Source of the DNA: Toxorhynchites rutilus septentrionalis
Lineage: Eukaryota > Arthropoda > Insecta > Diptera > Culicidae
Assembly: GCF_029784135.1 (NCBI RefSeq)
Contig: NC_073745.1
Location: 246,283,993-246,347,992, forward strand
Direction of reading: 5' to 3'
Length of the DNA: 64,000 bases
Shown: in pieces, positions 33,807-45,924 of the stretch
How the letters are laid out: each line of letters starts with the position of its first letter
Position numbering within the stretch: position 1 is the stretch's first letter
Made by a program: the position numbers and the translations under genes
The notes under the pieces: generated by a model
What the model saw: only the letters and a program-made list of their open reading frames with translations
The model's database searches: none
Told to the model about the DNA's origin: nothing

Positions 33807-35076
33807 AAGGGTGTGTCACATCAAATTGCATCACGGAAAAAACGCTGTAGAAATTTAATTTTTAGGAATTATATCTTCAGCTTTCGCTTATAATCAGATA
33901 AGAGTAGTATAGATCACGTTGGCCATGCTTCACTGTCAATTTTTCGTAAATTTGGAAAAATGTCGTCGAACGAAAAAGAGCGTCGTGAATTAATCCTGTG
34001 CACTCATTTCGAGAATCCGGAGTTGTCACATCGGGACATCGGTAAGATGCTGGGAATCGTCCAATCCACGGTCAGCAGAGTACTAAAACGATACTTCGAG
34101 AACCTAACCATCGACCGGAAGGTGAAGAACGGCAAAAATGGATGCTCCGTCAGTGAAAAAGATCACAAGCGCGTAGTTAAGCAGTTTAGACGTGATCCGA
34201 GAAGTTCGGTCCGGGATGTCGCCAATAAGCTGAATTTGTCAAGTTCATTCGTCCAGCAGACCAAGCAGTGGGAGGGCCTGCGTACATACAAGGTTCAGAA
34301 GGCTCCTAACCGCGACGAAAGGCAAAACATGGTGGGGAAGACGCGAGCCCGGAAGCTGTACACCGAAATGCTGACGAAGCCGCATTGCCTGGTAATGGAC
34401 GACGAAACCTACGTCAAAGTGGACTTTCGTCGGCTGCCGGGCCTGTTGTTCTTCTCCGCAGAGGACAAATTCAGCGTTCCGGAGGAGATACGCAAGCAGA
34501 AACTGTCCAAGTTTGCTAAAAAGTACATGGTGTGGCAAGCGATCTGCTCTTGCGGAAAGCGGAGCGCCCCCTTCGTGATGACCGGCACGGTAAACGGGCA
34601 GGTTTACCTTAAGGAGTGCCTACAGAAGCGCTTACTACCACTATTGAAGCAGCACGAGGGCCCGACCATCTTCAAAGGACGTGTTGGAGTGGTACGAAGC
34701 CAACGGGGTCATCTTCGTGCTAAAGGAATTGAACCCGCCCAACGCGCCGGAGCTTCACCCAATAGAAAAATATTGGACGATTATGAAGCAGGCCCTCCGG
34801 AAGAACCCAAAAGTTGTCAAATCGGAGGCGGACTTCAAGAGAAAATGGATTTCTGTTCAAAAAAAAATACAACCTGACGTTGTACAGAACCTTATGGACG
34901 GGGTAAAGAGGAAGGTGCGAGCATACGGGCTTGCGCTCGAAGTATGAATAAAAAGAAAATGCCAAAAGTTGTTTAATAGTTTTTATTTTACTGTCTAAAA
35001 TTTTCAAAAGGATCGGTCTACTGGGCGAATTTCTACAGCGTTTTTTCCGTGATGCAATTTGATGTGACACACCCTT
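33807..35076 (+). mobile_element. ITmD37E-type Tc1/mariner transposon, complete ends, inactivated
   Basis: The 1,270-bp element has near-perfect inverted termini of about 49 bp that start AAGGGTGTGTCACATCAAAT and is flanked by TA target duplications (33805-33806, 35077-35078). It carries one transposase gene, which is disrupted. The family is identified from the intact catalytic spacing in the second copy (45054-45922), where D and E are 37 residues apart. Mosquito ITmD37E elements have this spacing. Confidence 0.9.
33960..34947 (+). pseudogene. ITmD37E transposase, disrupted by a 29-bp deletion
   Basis: The N-terminal part reads open from ATG 33960: helix-turn-helix DNA-binding segments (SHRDIGKMLGIVQSTVSRVL and SSVRDVANKLNLSSSFV) and the first catalytic Asp in VMDDETYVK. 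After PTIF the frame breaks near 34673. Compared with the second copy, 29 bp are missing between two TTC trinucleotides, which removes the second catalytic Asp and shifts frame. The C-terminal part, with the catalytic Glu in PIEKYW, continues in another frame to 34947. The product would be inactive. Confidence 0.9.
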
Positions 35077-35078
35077 TA

Positions 35079-35990
35079 CTTCCTTCAACCGATAAAGAGA
35101 TATTAACGTTCAAATGGGCTCCCACTAATTGACTGTGTCTGATTAAATTTTATCGCTCGCGTGTTACAAACAGAACGTCAACCATGATACTCCTTTTCAT
35201 GCTGTAAGCACACATCTTCGTCAATTTCTGATTCAAAACCTTCATGAAAATGAAAAAAAACTAAATTTCGTTGCTGTTAGGCACGCAAAATTTCGTTCTC
35301 TTTGCAGCCAGAGCGAAGCAAGTACATGCTAACTATTAACATAATATCATTACACAACACGTTAGTATTTTATAACGGCTCTGGACTAATTTCATGAATG
35401 GTATATATATGGACTCACTTTTGCTGTTTTTGACAAAATAATATCTCAATAAATGAAAATAAATGGATTTAAAAATGCATTTCACCTGGTTCGTTGTGGT
35501 TGAACGCAATTTTGAAAAATGCAGACCAGCCTCTTAACACGCTTCTACACTTCATGGCAGCCCTTTGGCTGTCTCACTTACCAGATACCGACGACTTCTG
35601 ATTCCTGGAGTTGTCCGAAACAGAAAAATCTGTTGAAGATTCAGATTTGCCTTCTTGGAGAGAATGATCACTATCGTCAGATGCCACGTTGTGAGTTCAT
35701 GGTTGTTTTTTTACAGTCTGCTACAAAGAATTTTTGGAGCTGTTGTTAATTGTCCGAATGACATGGTCATTTCACAGTTGATAAATTATTATTTTCTGCA
35801 TCCAGTGGTGTAAGTAACTCAATTCTGAAAAAATGGCGTTTTTTTCGTTTTGGCAGAACCAGTCTCTTGATAAAATTTCGCCGAACGGTGTCGGTTCCAC
35901 AAATATAAATGATTTTCTGATACTAAAGGGATAAGCCATGATGACAATGTTTCTATAATTCCAGAATCCATAGAAGCTCTCGCACGGATC
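35079..35990. other. Gene-free AT-rich flank of ITmD37E
   Basis: No open frame or transposon end that I can support. It is probably older repeat DNA. Confidence 0.35.
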
Positions 35991-35999
35991 CACTCGAAG

Positions 36000-36378
36000 A
36001 GCCTGATTCTCGAATACACTTCGAATACACTTCACGGTGGAAACGAAATGAAACGTATCCGCGATGACAAAAGGTACGGTGTCGACATCTGGATATGAAA
36101 TTAGTTTCCCACTAAAACTTATTATAATATCAAAATATCTTCAGATAATTTTTTTGTATGAGATTATTATACCACATGACGAGAACAAAGTTTTCCATTC
36201 ACATTGAACAAACATGTGTTACGAAGAAGTTAATTTTCATTAATGATTTTATTTAAGAAGTGCTCATTCTGCTCGACAACTCATTATTATCTTCGACACT
36301 TCACTAACTCGTAAAACGTAGTTCAGTGGCGTGCCGTTTATTTCATTTCCGCCGTGAAGTGTATTCGAGAATCAGGCC
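36000..36378. mobile_element. MITE with CGAGAATCAGGC termini
   Basis: The left end reads GCCTGATTCTCGAATACACT and the right end is its inverse, with similarity extending about 40 bp (an 11-bp duplication sits in the left arm). CGAAG occurs on both sides (35995-35999, 36379-36383) and may be the target duplication. No coding sequence. Confidence 0.55.
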
Positions 36379-36629
36379 CGAAGTGTTCGGTGAAATGTTC
36401 CAAGGACTACTTTATAGTCACTTCCAGAAAAAGTAATAAATTAGTAATAAAGTAATAAAAATAAATTAAAAATCCGTTCCGATAAATTAGTAGTATGTAC
36501 TTGGTAGTAATTTTGTTTAGAAGATGTTTGTTGTAAACGAATATGAGGTTCAGTTCTTTATCGATCTTTCTTCCAGCATAGAAAAATATATTTCTTGATG
36601 TGAAAACGTACCCTAACCATTCGATCTAG

Positions 36630-36790
36630 ACCAGGAGTTCTCAAAGCGGTCGACATCGACCCCTTGGGGTCGATATTGGTTTCTCAGGGGTCGACATGAA
36701 CGAAAATTAATTTTGGGGTCGACGAGGTCTAATTGACCCCCATTAATTAACACAAATTCTTGTTTGAAACATTCAAGATACAGTGTTTCG
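36630..36790. repeat. Candidate hAT-type terminal region
   Basis: The sequence CCAGGAGTTCTCAAAGCGG followed by several GGGGTCGAC words resembles the termini of hAT elements that begin CAGTGGTTCTCAA. It lies 500 bp upstream of the decayed hAT transposase and may be its left end. The right end was not found. Confidence 0.35.
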
Positions 36791-38463
36791 TGATCCAACT
36801 TGATTTCTAGTAGAAAGTATTATTGTTGTACTTTTTCAAAAACTCAACAAATAGATGTGCGCGTATGAGTTGATATAAGATGAAAAATTTGGCAAGTGCA
36901 ATTTGTTGGAACTTGAATACACTTATTTACTAATTTCATTCAAGAGATTACATTAGTAGAAATAGAAAGAAAGTAACCAGGTTCATCTCATAACACTGAT
37001 TTAAAAAAAAAAAATCATTAACGTGCGATTTTTTTTTCGTAAACTAATTGCATACTCCAGTATTTGAGAGTAATTTGTATTAACATATTTACGATAAAAT
37101 TAATATTTATATAATTTATGTCAAGTTTATCCGCTTAACTCACGGTTGCCAGACTTCCAGATTTGTCTGGAATCTTCGTGACTTTAGTAATGCATCCAGA
37201 TATCCAGATCGTCCTTTGTCTAGTCCAGACCCTCCGCACTTTGCCCAGATTTTTCCAGTTTAAAAAGAACAGCAATCACATTTGATTTTATTGAGTTGGT
37301 TCGAAAAGCTAGTTTTATTGAAACAGTTATTCAAAATGGCATCACTGATTTCACCGAAAGGATTGAGGCCAGACTGAGCTGGCTTTCTCAGAGCACCGAT
37401 AGGCATGCTAGTTTCTACAAAGTATGTAGAAAAGGCAAAAGGTGTCTTGGAGGATTGAAGGGTTTGTTGAAGCATGCTGCGACTGAGAAGCACAGAAGCG
37501 ACTAATGTGATCACGAATGTTCTCGGAGATGATCAACACGAGGAACCCAAAGGACATTTGCGAAGCATTCCATTCAGCTTGATTGCCTACGAATCGACGG
37601 ATCTGTCAAAGAAATAGTCACTAGCCTTTAGGTAGCCGTTCACTGTTCAAATAATTCGGAAGTCAAATAATTGATAAGTTTGGTTTGAAATTTGTACATA
37701 CACTATTTTGTTTACTACTCTTCAATTATCAACAATGACAAACAATGTCAAACATCGAACATGGAAAAAATTCGACTGAAATATTTAAGGTAACCTATCT
37801 ATGTACCGACAGGTTCGAAGAACAGACCAAACAAATATTTTAGGCATCCACTAACTAAATATTTGCTTGTCGTGTTTTGTGTCGAATATATTTCATCAGT
37901 TGGTAAAATTTTATTAGTCAAAAAGAGTCAAATATTTGGCTTCGGTCAAACAGTGTATGACCACCTTTAGTAGCCAGAACTAGCTATTGGAAAGATAGTA
38001 TACTGTTCGTGGATGATTGTTTTCATGACCTTATACAGGTTACCGAAACGGATTCTAGAACGTTTTATAACGAGGTGGTTTCGTTGTTCAAGAGGAACAA
38101 ATTTGCATACCAAATTTATTTGATTGGTTATGGGGCAGATGGAGCAAGGATCATGACTTCATCAGGCAACTCACTTGACGCTTTACTTAAAAGAGATTGT
38201 CCATCGCTTTTCATTATGAATTGTTAGCTATAGCAAACTATTGTTCTGTCTTATGCTCTTCGTATGCGTGTAAGCATATTCCAGATGAAATTGAACAAAC
38301 CAATAGCTCCAGTCACTTGCGGACTAGTAAGGAAATTCTTGAATTAAAACCCTTGAAATTGCTGTATCCATGAGCGGCTAGATGGCTTTCACTGGAAGCA
38401 GTGGTGCAAATCATGTTGAAAACGCCAAAGTTGTAGACTGATATTTATTTGACATTTTTGTCA

Positions 38464-40200
38464 TACGAGGGTGGTCCGATAAGTACTCATCGCCCGATGG
38501 TGTCAGTATCGCAAGAGAGATTACTTATCGTGTAGTACATTCTCGTAAACAGCTGCTGTCAAAATTTCAGCCGAATCGGACTCGTAGTTTTGTTTCGACC
38601 GTGTGTGGAAACGGGCGTGTCTGCGGATTTTAGAAAAATAGAAATTCCGCCGTCGCCACGGCCAAATTGGTCGAATTGTACTACGAACTGCTGCCCCATC
38701 TACCGTATTCTCAAGATTTGGCTCCGTGCGACTTTTGTTTGTTTCCAAACTTGAAAAAGTCATTCGCCGGGTAGAAATTTGAGCCGAATGAGGAGGTCAT
38801 CGCCGCCACGGAGCCCTACCTTGCAGACTTCGAGAAAACGTATTTTTCAGATTGATTAACCCTCCAGTACTCGCGTGCAAAATCATAACGCGTATACTCG
38901 CGCACGGTGTCACAGACCGAAAATTGAACTTCTCTGTAATGTTACCATTGTGTATTTTTCATGCTTTATTGGCATTTATTTGAAGAAGAGGGTATGATTG
39001 AATGAAAAAACTCCAAAAAATATGTTTACTTCGTCTTTATTATGTTTTAATAGTCATCTTATTCACCCTCCTTAAAATAGAATAATTTTTGATACTCCAA
39101 CACAAATAACGAAATTCGAATTTTTCACTGTTATTAATTAAAAGTAAGCAACTAAATATAATTCATGGAAGTATAAAGAGCTATAAAACAACATAAAAAC
39201 GTATTAATCGATTGTGGTTCCATTGGAGTAAGAATCAGAACATAGCATAACTGCATGCTCGAAACAAACATATTTTTTACATTTCATGCATTTGTTGCGT
39301 GTTTTTCGGGTCTTTTATCGAAGAGAAGAATGTATAACGACCTTCTAGATAAATACCAGATGATAAAGGTTCTGGAATATGAAGTTTGCATATTTCTAAT
39401 ATTCTTTGTCTCTGTATTCTTGGTAAACTTAGAGTTAATTCCATTTTTTAGATGGGGCATAAAAAGATGATATAAAAGGATTTCTAGGAACTTCCTTTTC
39501 ATTTTCTTGTTTTCTTGTCGATATTGTTCATTATAAAAAAAATATCCCCGAAATTGTAATTGATGAAAAATACCATAAGCCACCGAGTAGTTTATAGTTT
39601 ACTGTTTACAATTCTTCCACAAGTGAAATTCTTTCTCAAGTGTGTATATGTATGACCATTATATTAGCGAATAACTATACGAAAGTCAAACATTTATATT
39701 TTGCTTATTTTTATTATCTAACGACGAATATATCGACGAATAGTCAATATATGGATTCGTTCAATTTAGTTACAAAAGGGACTGAAATCAAATAAGAATA
39801 GTGCGGTAATGATCTTATGCATTATATTCAATAAATATTCCACGCCACTAACATTAATTTATACATTTCATTCAACAATATTCTAGAATATGAAAAAAGG
39901 CACTTGTCCAAAAAAGTTTCTCCTATACTCGCGTCGGTGTGTCAGACCGAACGTGTTGAAAAAGTGGCACACGTCCCCTTTGTACCAACACATGCGATAC
40001 GCTAAACGATGACGAACGTCGAATAACGAAGCTAGAGAGAATCGAAAAGTCGTAGTGTTGATATTTTCCGAGAAATGAACGAAAATTTCTCGGCCTGACA
40101 GACCAATGCGCGAGTATAGGAGTGTTAAAGAAATTGGGGCATCGCTGGGTCAAGTGTATCGGGCTAAAAGGAGAGTATAGGTTGGGACAACGGGTGAACT
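38464..40200 (+). mobile_element. Decayed mariner, interrupted by a TTAA element
   Basis: The left end reads CGAGGGTGGTCCGATAAGTA, a mariner-type terminus, next to TA. After an internal deletion a C-terminal transposase segment is seen: LPHLPYSQDLAPCDFCLFPN, KSFAG, FEPNEEVIAATE (about 38680-38850). The frame then runs into TTAA at 38856. Beyond the inserted element it resumes at 40129 with KKLGHRWVKCIGLKGEY. The right terminus is not clear. Confidence 0.7.
38860..40124. mobile_element. piggyBac-like non-autonomous element in a mariner
   Basis: The 1,265-bp element is flanked by TTAA at 38856-38859 and 40125-40128. Its ends are inverted repeats: CCCTCCAGTACTCGCG (left) and CACTCCTATACTCGCG (right, reverse complement). 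Sub-terminal GTGTCACAGACCG / GTGTCAGACCG words recur near both ends. Removing it restores the mariner reading across the junction. The interior is AT-rich without a recognisable transposase. TTAA duplication and CCCT-like tips point to piggyBac. Confidence 0.78.
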
Positions 40201-40719
40201 ACTCATTATAGAGTACGTAAACGATGGAAAAATATCTGTTGATCGGCTCAACGAATTTAAGGCTAATGTAATGCATAAACTTCAACTTCAACGACTCGGT
40301 TATGATAAATCTGATAATGCTGGACCTGTTCAATGTCATCAGAAGAAAACATCAAACCATTCTACCGCTTACTGAAAATTTTCCTAATCTGGTCCCAGAG
40401 AAATGATTCAGCTAATTGATGAGGAATTCAGTTAGCTGCGCAATGTTGATTTTTCAAACTATTCTCCGGATGAACGAACCAATGTAGTCATGTTTTGGGG
40501 AAAAGTTCTAGCCACAACTATCCGTGGTGGAGGAATGGCATTCCCGCAAGTAAGAAAATTTATAAAAAAAAATACTACACACCGAAGAAAGTGGTTTGGG
40601 GCACATGTCTACCACCATCGACTTTAAATATGTGATAGTATGATAAGAAGAAATAACTGTAAAATCATGTTTTACACATCAGACATAAAAATGTAGATTG
40701 ATTAATTGTGTTGAACTAT

Positions 40720-40910
40720 AGAGACTTTAAACTTTTGCAGTTCTTGTCAAGTGAAGGGCCCTTGTGGACAAATTCGATCCAAACTCCTTCTTCACCTGGC
40801 TTGAGAAAAACACTTTATTGTCATTGCTCGTCAGCAAACCGTGTCCGCTTCCACGAAAATCAAACGACGATCTCGTGAAAATGTTCCATAAAATTTGCAA
40901 TTAAATATAA
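40720..40910 (+). repeat. Dispersed long repeat, copy 5 (short)
   Basis: GACTTTAAACTTTTGCAGTT, GGGCCCTTGTGGA and ACTCCTTCTTCACC match the corresponding blocks at 2690, 30770 and 49730. Only a 190-bp fragment remains. Confidence 0.45.
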
Positions 40911-40999
40911 AAAATGTCGAAAAAAATCAGACTTTTGATTTTCCAACATCCAGATATCTGCTCAATACACCTAACAACCCTGCCTTAACACTTTATAAG

Positions 41000-43200
41000 G
41001 CCGAAGAAACTGTATGAATGTACACAGCAGATCCTAAATAGAACGCTGGAAGTTTTACCTATTTTTTTGATCCGATAGGTCGCGATCGCGCTTTTTCATG
41101 CTTCGAGAATACATTTCTTTGGAGAAAGATTTATTAGCTTCGAAATAAATTCAGTGAAATTCATTCCTCTATTCTTCTGTCTTTCTTAACTAAATAGAAT
41201 GGGACAAAACAAAAATCAGCTCGAGCAGTTTATAAAACAATATTACGCAATGCTTTCAGAACGGTGATCTCATAGAGTAAACATCGATGGATTTGCCAAA
41301 ACACACATGATTCTAAAATCTGCCAATCGACTGTCCGTATACTGATCACTGACTCCACTTCTACTCTCCGGCTCATTCTGTCCCGAAACATCCAGGTCGT
41401 TTTGAATTCCGCACGCGATCCCAGCCGGGGAATGCTAGACGAGCATAATATTCTAATTTTACACACATATGCTCTTCCATACAACCAACCCACCCTAAAG
41501 CACTCAAAACATCAGACATTCCCAGAAAGCCAACAGCAAAGTTAACACAATTTGAGACGTCTTCTTGCTCCTTTTCCCCATGTCTTCTTCTCATTCACTC
41601 CTTCAAACATATTTTATAACATTTTTGTTCTCTTGCTTCCACGTTGGGTCAATGATTGCTTATTTTTTGAAGAAAGATTAAGCGGCGACCGATTCGACGA
41701 AAAAAAAAATCTATGAATGCATCATCTTCACCATTTTTCCCATTCTCACTTGCTCCGTCCGGTTTTGTGCAGATGAGTGCATTCATCCGCATGCACAACT
41801 TAAACCAATGAATGCACTTTTGACCAACACTAATTTCATGTTTCATTCATGCCGCATGAGTTGTGTGTCTGTTGCATCAGTCCACACGATGGAGATGATA
41901 TGTGAGATGAGATCATTGATTCCAGAGCAGCGTAAGGTTGAAAAACGAATCTTCGGCCTAATGTATTCCAAATATCTTGAACACTCTACAGCAAAACTTG
42001 CACAACATCATCATCACCACACAACGTGATTAACATATTCAGAGTTGGTAACATAAAAACAGCAAACGCTTCCGATTACCTCCTCTCTTTATGCCTTCTG
42101 CGGTTATTATCACCAAGTCACAAAGTTTAATATTCCACTTATCTGCACCAGCTTCTCATTTGAATATTCTTCCACTTCTTCACTTTACCACTTTTCACTT
42201 TATTCCAATCCTCCTTCCAAACCTTTCTTTTTTCGACCGTCCAGCTCGATCTTCAACGCGCAACTGAGGATTTTATTTCTTCGAAATAGAACCATGCCCT
42301 GAGCGCGATCTCGGCAAAGGAGCCATCATCGGACCTGTGAGCATATGAGCAGCAGTCGCGCTTCCTCCTTGATCAAGCTGTGTGTGGGCATGTTATCGCG
42401 GGTGCAAACTCGCGGGTGACTTCTTGTGTGAAGATTATGTGGCGAAAAAAAACAGAATATTGATTTCTGGAAGTCTTTATGAAACGTCGATATTAGCAGT
42501 AACGTAAAAAGAATGTAGGAAATAGAAACTCAATTTATTTGATAAGTTCAGAACATGAAATCATTCTATTATGTTTTTAGAGAACAATATATTTGATGAT
42601 AATGAAGCACAAATTGTATGTGTATAAAATATGGAGCAGTTTCTTAATACTAACTTTCGCTCTCGCGATTGGTCATGTTGCTTCATAAGTCTACTAGTAT
42701 AATCATCGGAAAACATTAAAAGCGAAAGTCTGTATGGAAGAGATAAGAGTTGTTGTCGATTTGATCGCATATTCACGTTATTTATGGTTCACGTACACTG
42801 AATGTAACAGAACAAAATTCTCGAAAATTTACTCTTCTAGTAGATTACGTTTGAGATCAATGATTCAGGGTTAAAACATATTGGATACGTATCTTTCTAT
42901 TTGCTAGATCATTGAAGAATGGAATCTTATTTAACCCACACGGGAGACCGAGACTCAGGACGAACAAAAATTCATAAATCTTTTCAGAAGAGGTTTGACT
43001 AGTGATCAGATCGGCCTGTTCCAACATAATCTTGAAGTATTCAAAATTTGAAAGAAAAGTTATAATAGAATTGTTGTCGCACGTTATCATAGATTAGAAA
43101 GGGCAAAATGGGATTCATCACTACATATGTATACTCTGCACTCACCACTGAAGCTATCTATCTTCAACGGACGCTCAATGACAATATATAGAATGCACAG
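41000..43200. other. Gene-free region
   Basis: AT-rich with a T/C-rich stretch at 41500-41650 and a (CATCA)-like run near 42000. Short ORFs have no recognisable domain. Confidence 0.35.
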
Positions 43201-43214
43201 AGAATAAGTCCCTC

Positions 43215-43300
43215 ATAGAGTGCGTGCGATTTGGCACAGGGGCCGTGCCGTGCCAAACAAAAATGGCACAGAAATGGCGTGCCATGGCACAATGGACATC
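43215..43300. repeat. GTGCCA-rich segment
   Basis: GGCACAGGGGCCGTGCC, GTGCCAAAC and GCGTGCCATGGCACAATGG follow one another. The same vocabulary fills 47325-47490 in the opposite sense, so these may be ends of one family of element. No coding sequence. Confidence 0.45.
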
Positions 43301-44200
43301 CATACTTTAAGGGGTGACCCTCGAAAAATTCGATTTTTTTGCATTTTTGGGGAACTTATGTCCTCAGAAATGTTGCCCTAAAAGAATTTTCGATATTTGA
43401 TTTCGTTGGAAAGTTACAGTCGAAAGTATGAGGTCACCTCAAGGGATATATTAAGTGTTGCTGTGCGAATTTTTGAACGTGTTTTTCTCGAAACCATGTT
43501 TTTTTAGCTGGTGGTATCGATATCTCAGGATCTACTCGAACGATTTGGCTGAGTTTTTTTATCAGCATGTGAAAATGAATTATCTAAATCCTTACATAGC
43601 CGCTTTGATATCTCATTTTTTCAATTTTTTTTAGCTTCTAAACTGCGATTTGTCATGAAAAATAACTCATTTCTAGCAAATGGAAATTTTCGGAATTTTC
43701 GAAAACCCCTATGTAATTAGGTATTGTCGTAAAGTTTCAAAATATTCATCGTTCTGCGACACCCCGTTGTTTCAGAACCGAAATCACCAGTAAGGTATCC
43801 AGCTGTCAACAGCGTAATTATCATTATTCGTAAACTCGAAAAATGATAAATACATCTACAAATAAAACTTTAACAATAACCAAAATACCCGAACACTTGA
43901 CTTTATTCCTAACATCTGAAAAAAAATCACTAAAATTCATTATTTGTCGACCTTCCAGACAGGGGTCCCTTCTTACTACTTTTTGTATACTATTTTCCTT
44001 TAAAAAAATTGTCTTTTTAATTTCTTTTTCTTCTTTGTTTGTTTTTTAGATACTTCAAATTCTAAGGTTAATTATCCTTCACTAGAAATCGCCAGGATTT
44101 GTTTGGAAACATATAATACAGAAATTTTCAAAAGATAGGAGTTGGGTGTCTAAGAACAAATTGTAGAGCGGTTAAACAGCGTTAATTTGGTTGATATAAG
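43300..44200. other. Gene-free AT-rich region
   Basis: No feature that I can support. A T-rich tract lies at 43990-44050. Confidence 0.3.
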
Positions 44201-44239
44201 TAATCATGTTTATTTTGCCTTGTTTCTGCGTTTGTGGCC

Positions 44240-44540
44240 GTTGTTCATTCGTGCGAGGTGTATCTTCCACATAGAAACTTGTTGCCACAATGGATGAAAG
44301 AATCCTAAGGTCCAGTTTTTTTGCAATTTGTGCAATGGTAAACCCGCGGTATAAAGAGGTGCACCGAAAAAAACATTTTCTACTTTCACATAGTTTGGGA
44401 GAACATAACCGGCGAAAGTCACCCGAAAAGAGTGTGAGGGCTTATAAACTGTTTTATTGTCTTCCAAAGATGCTGAATGCAGTTGTCTAACATCCAGAAT
44501 CTTCACAAGCTCTCCAATTAACGAGTTTCTAAAACAACCC
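44240..44540 (-). pseudogene. Fragment of a LINE ORF1 (gag-like) gene
   Basis: On the minus strand the segment reads VKILDVRQL then [20 protein letters not shown]. This matches the middle of the intact LINE ORF1 (VKILECRQL.. and ..[17 protein letters not shown]). It is too diverged to be the same copy. It ends abruptly before the plus-strand ORF2 fragment at 44555. Confidence 0.65.
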
Positions 44541-44554
44541 ATGTATCTTCCCGC

Positions 44555-44660
44555 CAGATCGAATTTAGACAACTCCCTTCGCGCCCGAGGAAGACAGCCC
44601 AATGTGTCGGTGAGAGATGTGTTGGCTCGGTTAGACCTTGATAACATGTCCCAAATACAG
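44555..44660 (+). pseudogene. Fragment of the 3' end of LINE ORF2
   Basis: The plus strand reads [20 protein letters not shown] then [15 protein letters not shown], nearly identical to the last residues of the intact ORF2 at 20038-20160. The matching 3' UTR continues at 45925-46130, so the ITmD37E element and other DNA lie between the two parts. Confidence 0.8.
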
Positions 44661-44669
44661 GGAACTTCA

Positions 44670-45052
44670 ATATAAAGTACCCTCGTTATAACGTGCCTTC
44701 GATTTAACGTCACTGGATATAACATACATTTTACCTCGATATAATGTACACATTTTCAAAATGTAAAGGAATAATTTAAAAAAAAAATTCTGAAGAACAA
44801 TACATTATCTGTATTTTGATACTAGAACATGTTTCGTACCTTTAACCAATCCCAAAATACAACTGGATTTGTGATTCCGGATTCTATGAATCAAGCTTTA
44901 AACAACAGTACGAAGGAAAACATCATGAGAAAGGCTAGCTTCGTCTTTTAGTTGAATTTATTCATCAACCTTACCCAAACTGCAACACAATAAAGTAATA
45001 CAAGCTACGTTTCTGAGTTCTTTATTATGCTTCGACATAACGTACAATTTTT
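44670..45052. repeat. Candidate pogo/Tigger-like relic
   Basis: Words such as ACCCTCGTTATAACGTGCC, ACCTCGATATAATGTAC and, near the right end, TGCTTCGACATAACGTAC resemble the termini of pogo/Tigger-type elements. No duplication or open frame was found. Confidence 0.3.
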
Positions 45053-45053
45053 T

Positions 45054-45922
45054 TGTCAAGTTCATTCGTCCAGCAGACCAAGCAGTGGGAGGGCCTGCGT
45101 ACATACAAGGTTCAGAAGGCTCCTAACCGCGACGAAAGGCAAAACATGGTGGGGAAGACGCGAGCCCGGAAGCTGTACACCGAAATGCTGACGAAGCCGC
45201 ATTGCCTGGTAATGGACGACGAAACCTACGTCAAAGCGGACTTTCGTCAGCTGCCGGGCCTGTTGTTCTTCTCCGCAGAGGACAAATTCAGCGTTCCGGA
45301 GGAGATTCGCAAGCAGAAACTATCCAAGTTTGCCTAAAAGTACATGGTGTGGAACGCGATCTGCTCTTGCGGAAAGCGGAGCGCCCCCTTCGTGATGACC
45401 GGCACGGTAAACGGGCAGGTTTACCTTAAGGAGTGCCTACAGAAGCGATTACTACCACTATTGAAGCAGCACGAGGGCCCGACCATCTTCTGGCCGGATC
45501 TCGCTTCGTGCCACTATTCAAAGGACGTGTTGGACTGTTACGAAGCCAACGGGGTCACCTTCGTGCCAAAGGAAATGAACCCGCCCAACGCGCCGGAGCT
45601 TCGCCCAATAGAGAAATATTGGACGATTATGAAGCAGGACCTCCGGAAGAACCCAAAAGTTGTCAAATCGGAGGCGGACTACAAGAGAAAATGGATTTCT
45701 GTTCAAAAAAAACTACAACCTGACGTTGTACAGAACCTTATGGACGGGGTAAAGAGGATGGTGCGAGCATACGGGCTTGGGCTCGAAATATGAATAAAAA
45801 GAAAATGCCAAAAGTTGTTTAATAGTTTTTATTTTACTGTCTAAAATTTTCAAAAGGATCGGTCTACTGGGCGAATTTCTACAGCGTTTTTTCCGTGATG
45901 CAATTTGATGTGACACACCCTT
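45054..45922 (+). mobile_element. ITmD37E-type transposon, 5'-truncated copy
   Basis: This second copy begins abruptly within the transposase gene (matching 34238 of the first copy) and keeps the intact right terminus, ending ..ACACACCCTT next to TA (45923-45924). It lies between the coding and 3' UTR parts of a LINE fragment. It keeps the 29 bp that the first copy lost. Confidence 0.85.
45056..45793 (+). pseudogene. ITmD37E transposase, N-terminally truncated with an in-frame stop
   Basis: The frame covers the first catalytic Asp (VMDDETYVK), the second Asp (WPDLASCHYS) and Glu (LRPIEKYW). I count exactly 37 residues between the last two, which defines the DD37E class. The DNA-binding N-terminus is missing. 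A TAA at 45335-45337 interrupts the frame after KLSKFA; the first copy has an AAA codon there. It would not make an active enzyme. Confidence 0.88.
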
Positions 45923-45924
45923 TA

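Larger units (their letters stand above)
37290..40570 (+). pseudogene. Decayed hAT-family transposase, split by a mariner
   Basis: Pieces in order: a zinc-finger-like segment FYKVCRKGKRCLGGLKGLLK then H-x4-H (about 37400-37500); a catalytic-domain piece IGYGADGARIM / SGNSLDALLKRDCPSLFIMN (about 38030-38225), which matches the hAT G-x-(S/A)-D-G-A block; ARWLSLEAVVQIM (about 38375); and, beyond the inserted mariner, NVDFSNYSPDERTNVVMFWG and MAFPQV (about 40440-40555), which match the hAT C-terminal region. Stops and frameshifts separate the pieces. It is non-functional. Confidence 0.7.

Noticed and set aside
41230..42030. Several overlapping short ORFs on both strands
   Set aside because: None shows a domain, splice support or transposon similarity.
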